Counted from the first letter of the stretch, positions 9,168 through 19,145 are shown. The stretch is 64,000 bases of DNA from Rahnella aquatilis CIP 78.65 = ATCC 33071 (GCF_000241955.1 NC_016818.1:496001-560000), one strand, 5' to 3'. Made by a program: numbers and translations. Notes: generated from the letters alone by a model not told the origin.

Positions 9168-9440
9168 TTAACGCGGTGTTTCATTGGTCGGGCGGCAACG
9201 GCGTTCAATGATTTGCGAGGTTTTGGGATCAAAATACCGGCTAGGCCAGATCAGTGAGGGATGGATACCCAAAGCGCCTGCGATAAGCTGTTCTCCTTTT
9301 GGCCATGGCCGTGATAATGCGTTTGAAAGTGTCGAAGAACTCAGGCCCGCTGATCGTGATACAGCTGCGAGTGTGGTGCCCTTCTTTCTCAATGCGGCAA
9401 TAATATCTGCCTGGTGCCAGTCTTCATTCCTTGTCATCAT
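9168..9440 (-). CDS. sfsB: Ner-like helix-turn-helix regulator SfsB/Nlp
   Basis: 90 residues, an HTH protein of the phage Mu Ner family. The core DWHQADIIAALRKKGTTLAAVSR is followed by a recognition helix region GLSSSTLSNALSRPWPKGE and by GIHPSLIWPSRY. It matches E. coli SfsB (Nlp), which affects maltose-gene expression in cells lacking Crp. The start at 9440 follows AAGGAAGATAT; an ATG immediately after (9437) is equally possible. It lies between mdh and ispB, whereas E. coli sfsB lies beside ispB and murA. Confidence 0.88.
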   Translation of the reverse strand: MMTRNEDWHQADIIAALRKKGTTLAAVSRSAGLSSSTLSNALSRPWPKGEQLIAGALGIHPSLIWPSRYFDPKTSQIIERRCRPTNETPR

Positions 9441-10100
9441 GATATCTTCCTTCTGCAAATGATTTTCGATAAATACACTATTAAACATAGCATTCAAGAC
9501 GACTTATACTATTTATATAAGTCATATCAATGTTTCCTAAAATCCATTATTTTACTTATTTAGAAAATACATTCTTATTTTGATTTAGACAAACAAGTAA
9601 ATTCCTTTTGCTTTTTGTGATTTGTGTCAGTTTATAAATTTATTATTGTATTCTTTTAAAGTGAAAACGTAACTGACATGTGTTTTTTTTGAACTAATAT
9701 ATTGATCTTATTAATTAACCAATTGAATTTCGGTTGTTTTTATTATGATTTTAGGCGATTTTTATTGCTTTTTTATGTGACTATCTCTTTGTTATAATTA
9801 TGTTTTTTTAATTTTATTCTTATTTTCGTTTAAAATTTTATTTAAACGGGTTTCCGAAAAAAAATTTAATCAGCCCACCCGGCTGTTGATAAACATAATT
9901 CATGGAAGCATTTGCATACATCTATAGACTCACTCCAAAAAATTGAATATCTTCTTTCTGTCAAATAGGTGTTTTTCTAAATGACTTATGTTAATACCAC
10001 CTTTTATATAAACGCTCATTACCAGAAAAATATCGGCATTACCCTCATGGATGTATAACAACAATCTTTCTTACTTACTTAATAAGAAACAAGGAATGTT
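9441..10100. other. Long AT-rich intergenic region
   Basis: About 660 bases, strikingly AT-rich with many T- and A-runs between 9480 and 9860. It separates two divergent genes that both encode Mu-type DNA-binding proteins. No tRNA, insertion-sequence end or long frame is seen. The base composition suggests H-NS-type silencing or transferred DNA. An 18-codon frame at 10051-10104, whose stop overlaps the next start as ATGA, could be a leader peptide. Confidence 0.55.
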
Positions 10101-10460
10101 ATGAAAAAAGAGTGGTTTGCAGCAAAGGAACTGACCGGAAAGGAAGGACTGCCGACGTCAACCCAAGGTATACATGGGATGGCTCGCAGATTGTGCTGGA
10201 TTAAACGCCGCAGGCTGGGCGTACAGGGACGTGCAGTGGAATATCACATCGACAGCTTGCCCGGCAATGCCGCCGCCAGTTTATCGATGAATGAGCGTTC
10301 TGCTGAATATGTTTACACGTCACATCAGGATCCGCTGGCGATCTGGATCGAAAGTTATAAGCAACTTAAAGAGCCTGAACGTGAAACAATGATCTCATTC
10401 ATTGTGAGAGAAGGGATATCTGAGTTGCTCAGCCGATTACGTGAGCCTGAAAAAAACTAG
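10101..10460 (+). CDS. Mu transposase/repressor N-terminal-type DNA-binding protein
   Basis: 119 residues. The first 70 (KKEWFAAKELTGKEGLPTS, GIHGMARRLCWIKRR, GRAVEYHIDSLP) follow the winged-helix fold at the N-terminus of Mu A transposase and Mu c repressor, which binds the internal enhancer/operator sites. No DDE catalytic domain follows, so this is a stand-alone DNA-binding protein and not a transposase. The C-terminal third (ERETMISFIVREGISELLSRL) is helical and may mediate oligomerisation. The start has AAGGA five bases upstream. It is divergent from the Ner-like sfsB across the AT-rich gap. Target genes are unknown. Confidence 0.75.
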   Translation: MKKEWFAAKELTGKEGLPTSTQGIHGMARRLCWIKRRRLGVQGRAVEYHIDSLPGNAAASLSMNERSAEYVYTSHQDPLAIWIESYKQLKEPERETMISFIVREGISELLSRLREPEKN

Positions 10461-10512
10461 TGCAATAATACCTGTCGCGCCTGCTTATTCTGGCAGGCAC
10501 GGCAGGCAAATA

Positions 10513-11484
10513 TCAGAAATCGCGTTTTACAGACATATGCGCGAGGCCTTCAAGCGCAGAGCGATATTCGGACGCCGGAAGTACCTGAAGCGCCTGGATG
10601 GCTTTATCAGCTTCTTCTTCGGCACGCTGGCGGGTGTAAGCCAGAGAGCCCCATTGATGCATTGCCGCCAGCACAGGTTCCAGTAAATGGCGCCCGTTAC
10701 CTTCTTCGATAGCTTTGCGGATCATTGCGGATTGTTCAGCATCACCATGCTGCATTGCATGTAAAAGGGGCAATGTCGGTTTCCCTTCATCAAGATCATC
10801 GCCGGTGTTTTTGCCCAGCGTTTCGCCATCAGCATCATAATCGAGCAAATCATCAATCAGTTGGAAAGCGGTGCCCAGATAACGACCATAATCCTGTAAG
10901 GCCTTAATCTGCTGACTGTTTCCATCCGCCAGCATGGCAGAGGCTTGCGCTGCGGCTTCAAAAAGACGCGCGGTTTTGCTGTAAATCACCTGCATATAAC
11001 TTGTTTCTGTGATGTCAGGATCATTGCAATTTATCAATTGCTGCACTTCACCTTCTGCAATCACGTTCACCGCTTTTGCCATCAGAGCAAGAACAGGAAG
11101 CGACTCCAGATCTGTCATCATCTGAAACGCACGGGTATAGATAAAATCGCCGACCAGTACGCTGGCGGCATTGCCAAATGCCGCGTTCGCAGTGGCTTTT
11201 CCCCGACGCATATCTGATTCGTCAACCACATCGTCATGTAACAGTGTGGCCGTATGAATAAACTCAATCAGAGCGGCGACTTTGATGTGTTTATCGCCCT
11301 CGTAGGATAGTGCTTTGGCTGCCAGTACTGCTATCATCGGGCGGATACGTTTGCCGCCGCCACTGATGATGTAATATCCCAGTTGATTGATGAGAGAAAC
11401 CTCTGAATTCAACTGTTCAAGGATGGATGCGTTGACTGCAGCCATGTCGTCCTGGGTAAGATCAATAATCTGTTCTAGGTTCAT
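10513..11484 (-). CDS. ispB: Octaprenyl diphosphate synthase
   Basis: 323 residues, the same length as E. coli IspB. It is a trans-prenyltransferase that builds the C40 side chain of ubiquinone and menaquinone. Both aspartate-rich motifs are present: first LLHDDVVDESDMRRGK, second FQLIDDLLDYDAD. The start MNLEQIIDLTQDDMAAVNASIL is the family start. It is divergent from rplU, as in E. coli, where the pair shares an upstream region. Confidence 0.97.
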   Translation of the reverse strand: MNLEQIIDLTQDDMAAVNASILEQLNSEVSLINQLGYYIISGGGKRIRPMIAVLAAKALSYEGDKHIKVAALIEFIHTATLLHDDVVDESDMRRGKATANAAFGNAASVLVGDFIYTRAFQMMTDLESLPVLALMAKAVNVIAEGEVQQLINCNDPDITETSYMQVIYSKTARLFEAAAQASAMLADGNSQQIKALQDYGRYLGTAFQLIDDLLDYDADGETLGKNTGDDLDEGKPTLPLLHAMQHGDAEQSAMIRKAIEEGNGRHLLEPVLAAMHQWGSLAYTRQRAEEEADKAIQALQVLPASEYRSALEGLAHMSVKRDF

Positions 11485-11640
11485 TGTGTTTTTTCAGCTG
11501 TTGTTCTCTTCACCGCAATGAGGCCTGGCTCACATTGGCACATGGCGCTAACTGTAAAGGGGATTGTACTTGAAAAACAGTGTAGATAAATGCTATCGGA
11601 AGAACTGCGTTTTTTTTCTTCTTTTGTCGTCATTGTGCTC

Positions 11641-11669
11641 TTGTCTTATGCTGATTTTTTGCGTAGAAT
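11641..11669 (+). promoter_or_regulatory. rplU-rpmA sigma-70 promoter
   Basis: TTGTCT, 17 bases, TAGAAT, followed by a GC-rich discriminator (TCGCGCCC). That discriminator is typical of ribosomal promoters under stringent control. It lies about 75 bases before rplU. Confidence 0.7.
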
Positions 11670-11743
11670 TCGCGCCCTATTGTGAATATTTATAGCGCCC
11701 TCTGGACTATACAAAGTTGAGTGCGCGGAAAGCGGAGTTTTAT

Positions 11744-12055
11744 ATGTACGCGGTTTTCCAAAGTGGTGGTAAACAACACCGTGTCAGCGAAGGACAGACG
11801 ATTCGTCTGGAGAAGCTGGACGTTGCAACTGGCGAAGCTATCGAATTCGATCAGGTTCTGATGATTGCAAACGGTGAAGAAATCAACATCGGCCTGCCTT
11901 TAGTTGCTGGCGGTGTAATTAAAGCTGAAGTCGTTGCTCACGGTCGTGGCGAAAAGGTCAAAATCGTTAAGTTTCGTCGTCGTAAACACTATCGTAAGCA
12001 GCAGGGCCACCGTCAGTGGTTCACTGACGTTAAAATCACCGGCATCAGCGCTTAA
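11744..12055 (+). CDS. rplU: 50S ribosomal protein L21
   Basis: 103 residues, exactly the E. coli L21 length. It opens [14 protein letters not shown] and ends [27 protein letters not shown], with the basic rRNA-binding tail. Upstream in-frame codons to 11717 are ignored because the family starts at MYAVF. It is first in a two-gene operon with rpmA, 18 bases apart. Confidence 0.98.
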   Translation: MYAVFQSGGKQHRVSEGQTIRLEKLDVATGEAIEFDQVLMIANGEEINIGLPLVAGGVIKAEVVAHGRGEKVKIVKFRRRKHYRKQQGHRQWFTDVKITGISA

Positions 12056-12061
12056 GATTAG

Positions 12062-12331
<270 letters not shown>

Positions 12332-12358
12332 GTTTTTCGCGTCTTAGTAAATAGATGT

Positions 12359-12387
12359 AAGCCCCGCAATTCGTTGCGGGGCTTTTT
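12359..12387 (+). terminator. rpmA terminator
   Basis: The stem AAGCCCCGCAA / TTGCGGGGCTT is followed by TTT. It ends the rplU-rpmA operon about 30 bases after rpmA and just ahead of yhbE. Confidence 0.85.
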
Positions 12388-12416
12388 ACATTCTGATTAG
12401 CCCATTCTGGCGGGAT

Positions 12417-13374
12417 ATGGACACGAAATCGCAGGCACCTGTCGGGATTCTGTTGGCACTGATTACTGCTATGAGCTGGGGCTCTTTGCCTATTGCCATG
12501 AAGCAAGTGCTGGTGGTGATGGATCCCTTTACTGTGGTTTGGTATCGGTTTTCTATGGCGGCCGTTGTGCTTGGCTGCATTTTGGCTATAAGGCGAAGGC
12601 TGCCGCCGGGAGTGATTTTCAGCCGACCACGCTGGCTGGTTTTAGTGCTGATTGCGACCTGCGGATTGCTGGGGAACTTTGTTCTTTTCAGTTCTTCTTT
12701 GCAATTTCTTAGCCCGACGGCTTCTCAGGTTATCGGCCAGCTTTCTCCGGTCGGTATGATGGTGGCCAGCGTTATCATCCTGAAAGAAAGGATGCGCGTC
12801 ACGCAGGTCATTGGCGCCAGTATGTTAATTTTCGGGCTCATCTTGTTTTTCAATACCAGCCTGATTGAAATTTTTACCCGTCTGACGGATTACACTTTGG
12901 GTGTGATTTTCGGCGTCGGGGCAGCAACGGTTTGGGTGATATACGGTGTGGCGCAAAAGGTTTTACTGCGTCAACTGGCTTCACCGCAAATCCTGTTTTT
13001 GCTGTACACTTTATGTTCTATCGCATTGCTCCCGCTGGCCAGCCCGGCGGTGCTTTCACAGCTCAGCGGCTGGCAGTTTGCCTGTCTGTTGTTTTGCGGC
13101 GCGAATACCTTAGTGGGATATGGCGCCTTAGCGGAAGCGATGGCGAGATGGCAGGCGGCTCAGGTGAGTGCTTTAGTGACACTTACTCCGCTGTTTACCC
13201 TGCTATTTTCAGATTTATTGGCACTTGCCTGGCCTGACTTTTTTGCTGCACCAGTGCTTAATTTCATTGGTTATCTGGGGGGCATTTGTGGTGGTGGCGG
13301 GTGCAATGTTTTCCGCAATTGGCCATCGATGGTGGTCACGTCGGACAGAGCAAAACCTGGTAGCTAAACTTTAG
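12417..13374 (+). pseudogene. yhbE: EamA-family transporter YhbE, frameshifted near its C-terminus
   Basis: An inner-membrane drug/metabolite transporter with two EamA repeats of five helices each; the substrate is unknown. Residues 1-287 read normally (MDTKSQAPVGILLALITAMSWG..., first repeat SPTASQVIGQLSPVGMMVAS, second repeat AEAMARWQAAQVSALVTLTPLFTLLFSDLL). At a run of six G's (13278-13283) the frame slips. The frame as written ends in an unrelated tail, GICGGGGCNVFRNWP..., with its stop at 13367. Removing one G restores AFVVVAGAMFSAIGHRWWSRR, the family's last helix, with a stop at 13374. So this is either a single-base insertion that spoils the tenth helix or a homopolymer sequencing error. 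Its place between rpmA and obgE matches E. coli yhbE. Confidence 0.85.
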
Positions 13375-13389
13375 CTGCCCGGCGAATGA

Positions 13390-14580
<1,191 letters not shown>

Positions 14581-14610
14581 TCCTGTGGATTAGCGTTTCA
14601 TCTCAACACA

Positions 14611-14633
14611 AAGGCTGCCTCTGGCAGCCTTTT
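14611..14633. terminator. obgE / basS convergent terminator
   Basis: The stem AAGGCTGCC / GGCAGCCTT with a TCT loop is followed by TTCTCT. It lies between two converging genes. Confidence 0.75.
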
Positions 14634-14651
14634 CTCTGTCGTTAATGCGTT

Positions 14652-15743
14652 TTAACGGGTGCCTGGTGAGAGTGTCAGTGAGCTTTGAAGCGCGATATCG
14701 GGTAACCAGCACTGTGCACTGAGTCCAGCGTTGCCGGTACGATTTCGCAATGTCAGCGTACCGCCATGCAGGTGTGTAATTCTCACGACAATATTCAGTC
14801 CCAGACCGCTACCGCCATAACGCTGATCGACACGCCTGAAAGCCTGCGTCAATTCGCTGGCTTTCGTCTCATCAATGCCCGGGCCCGCATCATCTATCTG
14901 TATCAGAAAGCCATTCTGCTGCTGCATAATCGTAATGCTGATCTCACTATTTTCCGGCCCGTAGCGGTAAGCATTCTCGACCAGATTACGCACCATTAAA
15001 CGTAGCAGCACAGCATCCCCCTGAATTTCAGCATGCGGTGGCATCTCTACTTTCAGCGTTTGTCCACGTTCATTAAGCATTTCACCCAGCTCTTCCCGGA
15101 GTGGTTTAATAACATTACTTATCAGATCAACCTGTTGATATTCCCCTTTCGCAAAATTCTGTCCTGCGCGGGCAAGCATGAGTAACTGTTCTATGGTGTG
15201 CATCAACAAGTCGATGCGACTGATCAGTGTATCGCTGCCTTCCACGCCCTTTTTTTGCATTATCTCAAGGTGTAGCCGTACGCCTGCCAGCGGAGTGCGT
15301 AACTCGTGAGCGGCATCGGCAGTAAACAGTCGTTCCTGCTGGATCGTAGTCGAGAGTCGCGAAAATAGCTGATTCAGCGCATTCGTCACGGCCACAACTT
15401 CCCTGATTTCGCTGTTGAGTGGCAGGGGAGAGAGGTTATCGGCCGAACGGGTTTCCAGTCGCTTTTGTAACTGGTTGAGAGGGCGAATAATCCAGCTGAT
15501 GGCCCAGAATGATAACACCAGTGTAATGCTCATCATCAGCAAAGAAGGGGCAATCAGTGAAGCAATAGCTTCCGCAATTTCCTTTTCTACGTGCGCATTG
15601 CGCACTTTGACCGACAATGTGTCATTGACCAGCAAGTTAATTTGCTCCTGGCTCTCATGCCAGAGCCAGAAAACACTGGTAAGTTGAGTTACAAACAGGA
15701 TCAGCGCAAGCATAACCAGCAGACGGCGGCGCATACTGGTCAT
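14652..15743 (-). CDS. basS: Sensor histidine kinase BasS/PmrB
   Basis: A 363-residue inner-membrane sensor of the PmrB type. TM1 is at about 7-28, a short periplasmic loop at about 29-63 and TM2 at about 64-86. HAMP follows, then the H-box DAAHELRTPLAGV (His146). The catalytic domain contains NAYRYGPE, DAGPGID and GSGLGLNIV. The loop carries one ExxE element (EIAE, about 55-58), the type of motif that binds ferric iron in Salmonella PmrB. With BasR it should control lipid A modification and polymyxin resistance in response to iron, mild acid or peptides. Its start overlaps the basR stop as ATGA, so the two are translationally coupled. The location between obgE and dacB differs from E. coli K-12. 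Confidence 0.88.
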   Translation of the reverse strand: MTSMRRRLLVMLALILFVTQLTSVFWLWHESQEQINLLVNDTLSVKVRNAHVEKEIAEAIASLIAPSLLMMSITLVLSFWAISWIIRPLNQLQKRLETRSADNLSPLPLNSEIREVVAVTNALNQLFSRLSTTIQQERLFTADAAHELRTPLAGVRLHLEIMQKKGVEGSDTLISRIDLLMHTIEQLLMLARAGQNFAKGEYQQVDLISNVIKPLREELGEMLNERGQTLKVEMPPHAEIQGDAVLLRLMVRNLVENAYRYGPENSEISITIMQQQNGFLIQIDDAGPGIDETKASELTQAFRRVDQRYGGSGLGLNIVVRITHLHGGTLTLRNRTGNAGLSAQCWLPDIALQSSLTLSPGTR

Positions 15744-16402
15744 ACGATAATTTCCAGCCTGTAGCCGATACCGCGCACGGTTCTGATGACTTCTTTACCA
15801 AGTTTACGGCGCAGATTATGGACATGCACTTCGAGGGTGTTGGAGCCTAAATCATCCTGCCAGGTATAGAGATCTTGCTGAAGCAATTCACGATTCACCG
15901 TCTGTCCTGCGCGCATCATCAGCCGTGACAAAATAGCGAATTCTTTGGGTGTCACTTCTACCGGCGTGCCGTCGAGGTAAGCCTGCTGCGAGGAAAGATT
16001 AATTTTCAGGTTGCCCACGGAAATCTGGTTGTCGCTTTGCCCTTGGTATCGGCGGATCAGTGCCCGAACACGCGCCTGTAATTCGACTAAAGCAAAAGGT
16101 TTAATCAGGTAATCATCGGCACCCGCATCCAGGCCATCGACGCGGTCTTCGAGTGCATCACGGGCTGTAAGGATAAGGACGGGCAGGGAAATGCTCTGAC
16201 GTCGCCACTGACGTAACAACGTTGCGCCATCTTTATCTGGCAATCCTAAGTCCAGGATCACCAGACTGTACTGGCTGGCCTGAATCAGGCTTTGCGCCTC
16301 AGCCGCAGTAGAAGCGCAGTCGCATGCATAATTTTCACTGGTAAGTGCCAGCATTAATCCCTGCCGTAAAAGTTCATCATCTTCCACTATCAGCAGCTTC
16401 AT
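15740..16402 (-). CDS. basR: Response regulator BasR/PmrA
   Basis: A 220-residue OmpR-family regulator. The receiver domain has acidic ED at 7-8, phospho-acceptor Asp51 in VILDLGLPDKDG, Thr in LTARD and Lys in LIKPFAL. The C-terminal winged helix ends HVHNLRRKLGKEVIRTVRGIGYRLE. It aligns throughout with E. coli BasR and Salmonella PmrA. The upstream dacB stop is 20 bases away on the same strand, so dacB-basR-basS may form one operon. Confidence 0.9.
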   Translation of the reverse strand: MKLLIVEDDELLRQGLMLALTSENYACDCASTAAEAQSLIQASQYSLVILDLGLPDKDGATLLRQWRRQSISLPVLILTARDALEDRVDGLDAGADDYLIKPFALVELQARVRALIRRYQGQSDNQISVGNLKINLSSQQAYLDGTPVEVTPKEFAILSRLMMRAGQTVNRELLQQDLYTWQDDLGSNTLEVHVHNLRRKLGKEVIRTVRGIGYRLEIIV

Positions 16403-16422
16403 CGTCTGGCACTTCTCCGTGG

Positions 16423-17856
16423 TTAATTATTTTGGTAGATATCCCTGTAGAGACGGCTTTCAAAGCGCACCAGCGGTGCACGACGTGTACGTTGATCTTC
16501 AGGGGGAACCGCATAGCCTGAGAGGAACTGCACAAAGGCCATCCGCTGTCCGCTGGCTGTGGTGATGAAACCTGCCAGGTTATACACGCCAGACAGAGAG
16601 CCGGTTTTTGCTGATACTTTGCCGTCAACACCTGCCTCATGAAGGCCGCCACGATACTGCAAGGTCCCGTCATGGCCAGCTAAAGGCAGCATCGAAATAA
16701 AATCTAATTCTTTATCGTGCTGGGCGATGTATTGCAGCACCTGCATCATTGTGGCCGGTGACAATAAATCATGGCGTGAAAGCCCAGAACCATCAACCTG
16801 GATCGAGTTCCCTAAATCCACACCTGCTTTTTGGCGCAAAATCTGACGAACAGCATCTGAACCCGCCCGCCATGTTCCCGGTACGCCAAAACGCTGATGA
16901 CCCATTGTACGGAAGACCGTATCAGCGATCATATTGTCTGATTTCTTAAGCATCTGATGCAGCAGATCGTGCAGCGGTGCTGATTGTGTTTGCGCCAGTA
17001 CGGTACCCGCAGGGGTCGGCTGAGTCTGGCGTTTCAGCGTCCCGTCAATCTGGATATCTGCCTGCAAAAGCTCGTCTTTCAGAATCGCACCGGCATAACT
17101 GGCACCATCCTGAATAGCGAAAGCCAGCGGTAAAGGCTCGCTGCGTTGGGTCAGACAACCGGTAAGGGTGTATCGGTTGTATTCACCTGGCACGACGTCC
17201 AGTTCGCAATACTGCGCATCCGGAGAACCTTTTGCCAGCGTGCGGACTTCACTGAACATATGCACCGGGTAATAAGAGGCTACGCGGATAAACGCGTTTT
17301 CGTCAGGTTTAGGCGCACTATATAGAGATACCGAGAAACAGTTTCTGTCGACAATCGCGGCAGCCGGCGGGGCGCTGAAACATTGTGTGATGTCGTTCCA
17401 TGGCCATCCGGGGGCTTTATCATGGCTTGCAAACACCGACGTGTTAATGACCACATCACCAGTGATTTCTTTGACGCCCTGTTTTTTCAAAACAGCGACC
17501 ATATTGCGAATATTCTGACGCTTCAGGGTCGGATCACCTGAAAAACGAGCGACCAGATCTCCCTTAAGAACGCCGTCAGAAACAGAACCTGGCGTTTCGA
17601 GTGTGGTGGTGAAGCGGAAATCAGGCCCTAACTGCAACAGCGCCGCCAGCGCCGTCAGAATCTTCATGGTGCTGGCAGGCAGCGCCATCTGGGTACCGTG
17701 ATAATCGATCGCAGGCGCAGGCGCGCCAATTTTCTGTACCAGCACCGCCAGATTCGTGCCATCAGGCAGATATTCTGTGTAATTTTCGATCTGAGCCGCA
17801 TTTGTATTCAGAACAAACGCGCATGCTAATCCACTGACAATTCGTAAAAAACGCAT
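16423..17856 (-). CDS. dacB: D-alanyl-D-alanine carboxypeptidase/endopeptidase PBP4
   Basis: 477 residues, identical in length to E. coli DacB. A low-molecular-weight penicillin-binding protein that trims stem peptides and cleaves crosslinks in the periplasm. The signal peptide is MRFLRIVSGLACAFVLNTNAAQ. The active-site motifs are SxxK in PASTMKILT (Ser62), SDN in KKSDNMIADTVF and KTG in SAKTGSLSGVYNLAG. The large inserted domain of class C enzymes is present. The frame runs 16 codons further upstream, but the signal peptide sets the start at 17856. It is divergent from greA. Confidence 0.97.
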   Translation of the reverse strand: MRFLRIVSGLACAFVLNTNAAQIENYTEYLPDGTNLAVLVQKIGAPAPAIDYHGTQMALPASTMKILTALAALLQLGPDFRFTTTLETPGSVSDGVLKGDLVARFSGDPTLKRQNIRNMVAVLKKQGVKEITGDVVINTSVFASHDKAPGWPWNDITQCFSAPPAAAIVDRNCFSVSLYSAPKPDENAFIRVASYYPVHMFSEVRTLAKGSPDAQYCELDVVPGEYNRYTLTGCLTQRSEPLPLAFAIQDGASYAGAILKDELLQADIQIDGTLKRQTQPTPAGTVLAQTQSAPLHDLLHQMLKKSDNMIADTVFRTMGHQRFGVPGTWRAGSDAVRQILRQKAGVDLGNSIQVDGSGLSRHDLLSPATMMQVLQYIAQHDKELDFISMLPLAGHDGTLQYRGGLHEAGVDGKVSAKTGSLSGVYNLAGFITTASGQRMAFVQFLSGYAVPPEDQRTRRAPLVRFESRLYRDIYQNN

Positions 17857-17929
17857 TATTTTGAGTAAAGGCTCTGAGTAACGGCTGGATAAATGTGGTG
17901 CCATACTACGATGCTACGAACCAAGGCGC

Positions 17930-18040
17930 AACGTGGCTGAAAGTAAACGATGATCCTCAAGGAACTCTACGTTAAAATACGAATCAAAATGCGAAATGAT
18001 TCCTGGCCTGGTGGCAACGCCGGGTGAGGTTTTTTTTGTT
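17930..18040 (+). ncRNA. GraL-like greA leader RNA with an intrinsic terminator
   Basis: The greA leader contains a hairpin at 18002-18029: a 12-base-pair stem with one mismatch (CCTGGCCTGGTG / CGCCGGGTGAGG), closed by a GCAA tetraloop and followed by eight T's. E. coli greA has the same arrangement, in which most transcripts stop in the leader and yield the small RNA GraL. The 5' end is an estimate, since the promoter was not fixed. Confidence 0.65.
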
Positions 18041-18140
18041 TTTCGCCAGAGAGAGTCGGTCAAAAGAACTGACTTAATTTCTTACCTGATTCAATCAGGA
18101 CGGTGTTTACCGAAAGGACCAAGTTAGAGGTAATGAATAT

Positions 18141-18617
18141 ATGAAACCGATTCCGATGACGTTGCGTGGCGCAGAAAGATTACGTGAAGAGCTGGACCAT
18201 CTGAAGAGCGTTCGTCGCCCGAAAATCATTTCTGATATCGCGACCGCACGTGAGCACGGCGATTTGAAAGAGAATGCTGAATACCATGCTGCACGCGAAC
18301 AGCAGGGTTTTTGTGAAGGTCGTATCCAGGAAATCGAAGCTAAGCTTTCAAATGCTCAGGTCATTGATGTGACTAAGATGCCTGTCACTGGCCGGGTGAT
18401 TTTTGGTGCTACTGTCACCGTAATGAATCTGGATACTGAAGAAGAGCAGAAATACCGCATCGTGGGGGATGATGAAGCCGATTTTAAGCAAAATCTGATT
18501 TCTGTTAACTCCCCAATTGCCCGCGGTTTGATCGGCAAAGAGCAGGATGATGTTGTTGTTATCAAAACGCCTGGCGGCGATGTTGAGTTTGAAGTATTGA
18601 AGGTCGAATACCTCTAA
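18141..18617 (+). CDS. greA: Transcript cleavage factor GreA
   Basis: 158 residues, the same length as E. coli GreA. The N-terminal coiled coil (about 1-75) enters the RNA polymerase secondary channel; its acidic tip lies in [16 protein letters not shown] (Asp and Glu) and stimulates RNA cleavage to rescue backtracked complexes. The C-terminal FKBP-like domain (about 80-158) ends [14 protein letters not shown]. The long leader carries the GraL-like attenuator, so most transcription probably ends before the gene. Confidence 0.98.
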   Translation: MKPIPMTLRGAERLREELDHLKSVRRPKIISDIATAREHGDLKENAEYHAAREQQGFCEGRIQEIEAKLSNAQVIDVTKMPVTGRVIFGATVTVMNLDTEEEQKYRIVGDDEADFKQNLISVNSPIARGLIGKEQDDVVVIKTPGGDVEFEVLKVEYL

Positions 18618-18631
18618 AATCTGCATTAAAA

Positions 18632-18656
18632 AGGGCGAAACGAGACGTTTCGCCCT
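18632..18656 (+). terminator. Hairpin after greA
   Basis: The perfect stem GGGCGAAACG / CGTTTCGCCC lies 15 bases after the greA stop. The T-run is poor (TGTAATTCT), so termination may be partial. Confidence 0.6.
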
Positions 18657-18707
18657 GTAATTCTCACATTCATGCAGTGAATTGCTTCACCGTAAATTGA
18701 AAACTAA

Positions 18708-18733
18708 AGTAAAAAGGCCTGCTCAGACCTTCC
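18708..18733 (-). terminator. yhbY terminator
   Basis: On the minus strand AAGGTC / GGCCTT form a stem followed by TTTTTACTTT, about 65 bases after the yhbY stop. Confidence 0.6.
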
Positions 18734-18797
18734 CCTGAACGTGATTTCGTGGCACCTTTCCGAAAATCTACAGCGCTTTTCGTTAAACCTTAATGGA

Positions 18798-19094
18798 TTA
18801 ACGCGGTAAGATAATTTTGCGGTCTTCGGTGGAAGGGCGATAAAGTACCAGCATATTGCCGATGACTTGCACATTACACGCCTTGGTTTCACGCACAATT
18901 GCGTCTACGATCAAGGACTTCGTTTCGCGTTCTTCTGCCGCGACTTTAACCTTGATCAGTTCGTGATGTTGCAGCGCCTGTTCGATTTCGGCGAGCACAC
19001 CTTCAGTCAGCCCGTTGTTGCCCAGCATAACAACCGGTTTCAGTGGATGCGCGAGGCCTTTCAGGTACTGTTTTTGTTTATTGTTAAGATTCAT
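18798..19094 (-). CDS. yhbY: Ribosome assembly RNA-binding protein YhbY
   Basis: 98 residues with a single CRM (CRS1-YhbY) domain that binds the pre-50S particle. It opens MNLNNKQKQYLKGLAHPLKPVVMLG. The GxxG loop characteristic of CRM domains is GNNG in MLGNNGLTEGV. It ends QVIGNMLVLYRPS. It is divergent from rlmE, another 50S-assembly gene, as in E. coli. Confidence 0.96.
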   Translation of the reverse strand: MNLNNKQKQYLKGLAHPLKPVVMLGNNGLTEGVLAEIEQALQHHELIKVKVAAEERETKSLIVDAIVRETKACNVQVIGNMLVLYRPSTEDRKIILPR

Positions 19095-19116
19095 CGTCTT
19101 TTTTGCTTAAGTTGGG

Positions 19117-19145
19117 ATTGAAAACGGGTCATTCTACCGCCATCT
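19117..19145 (+). promoter_or_regulatory. Candidate sigma-32 heat-shock promoter for rlmE-ftsH
   Basis: ATTGAAAA, then about 14 bases, then CGCCATCT. This fits the sigma-32 pattern CTTGAAA-N13-15-CCCCATNT with small departures. The E. coli rlmE-ftsH operon is heat-shock controlled, which supports the reading. Confidence 0.5.

Noticed and set aside
10101..10460. Complete Mu-like prophage
   Set aside because: Only DNA-binding domains are present; there is no transposase catalytic domain, MuB, structural gene or end sequence.
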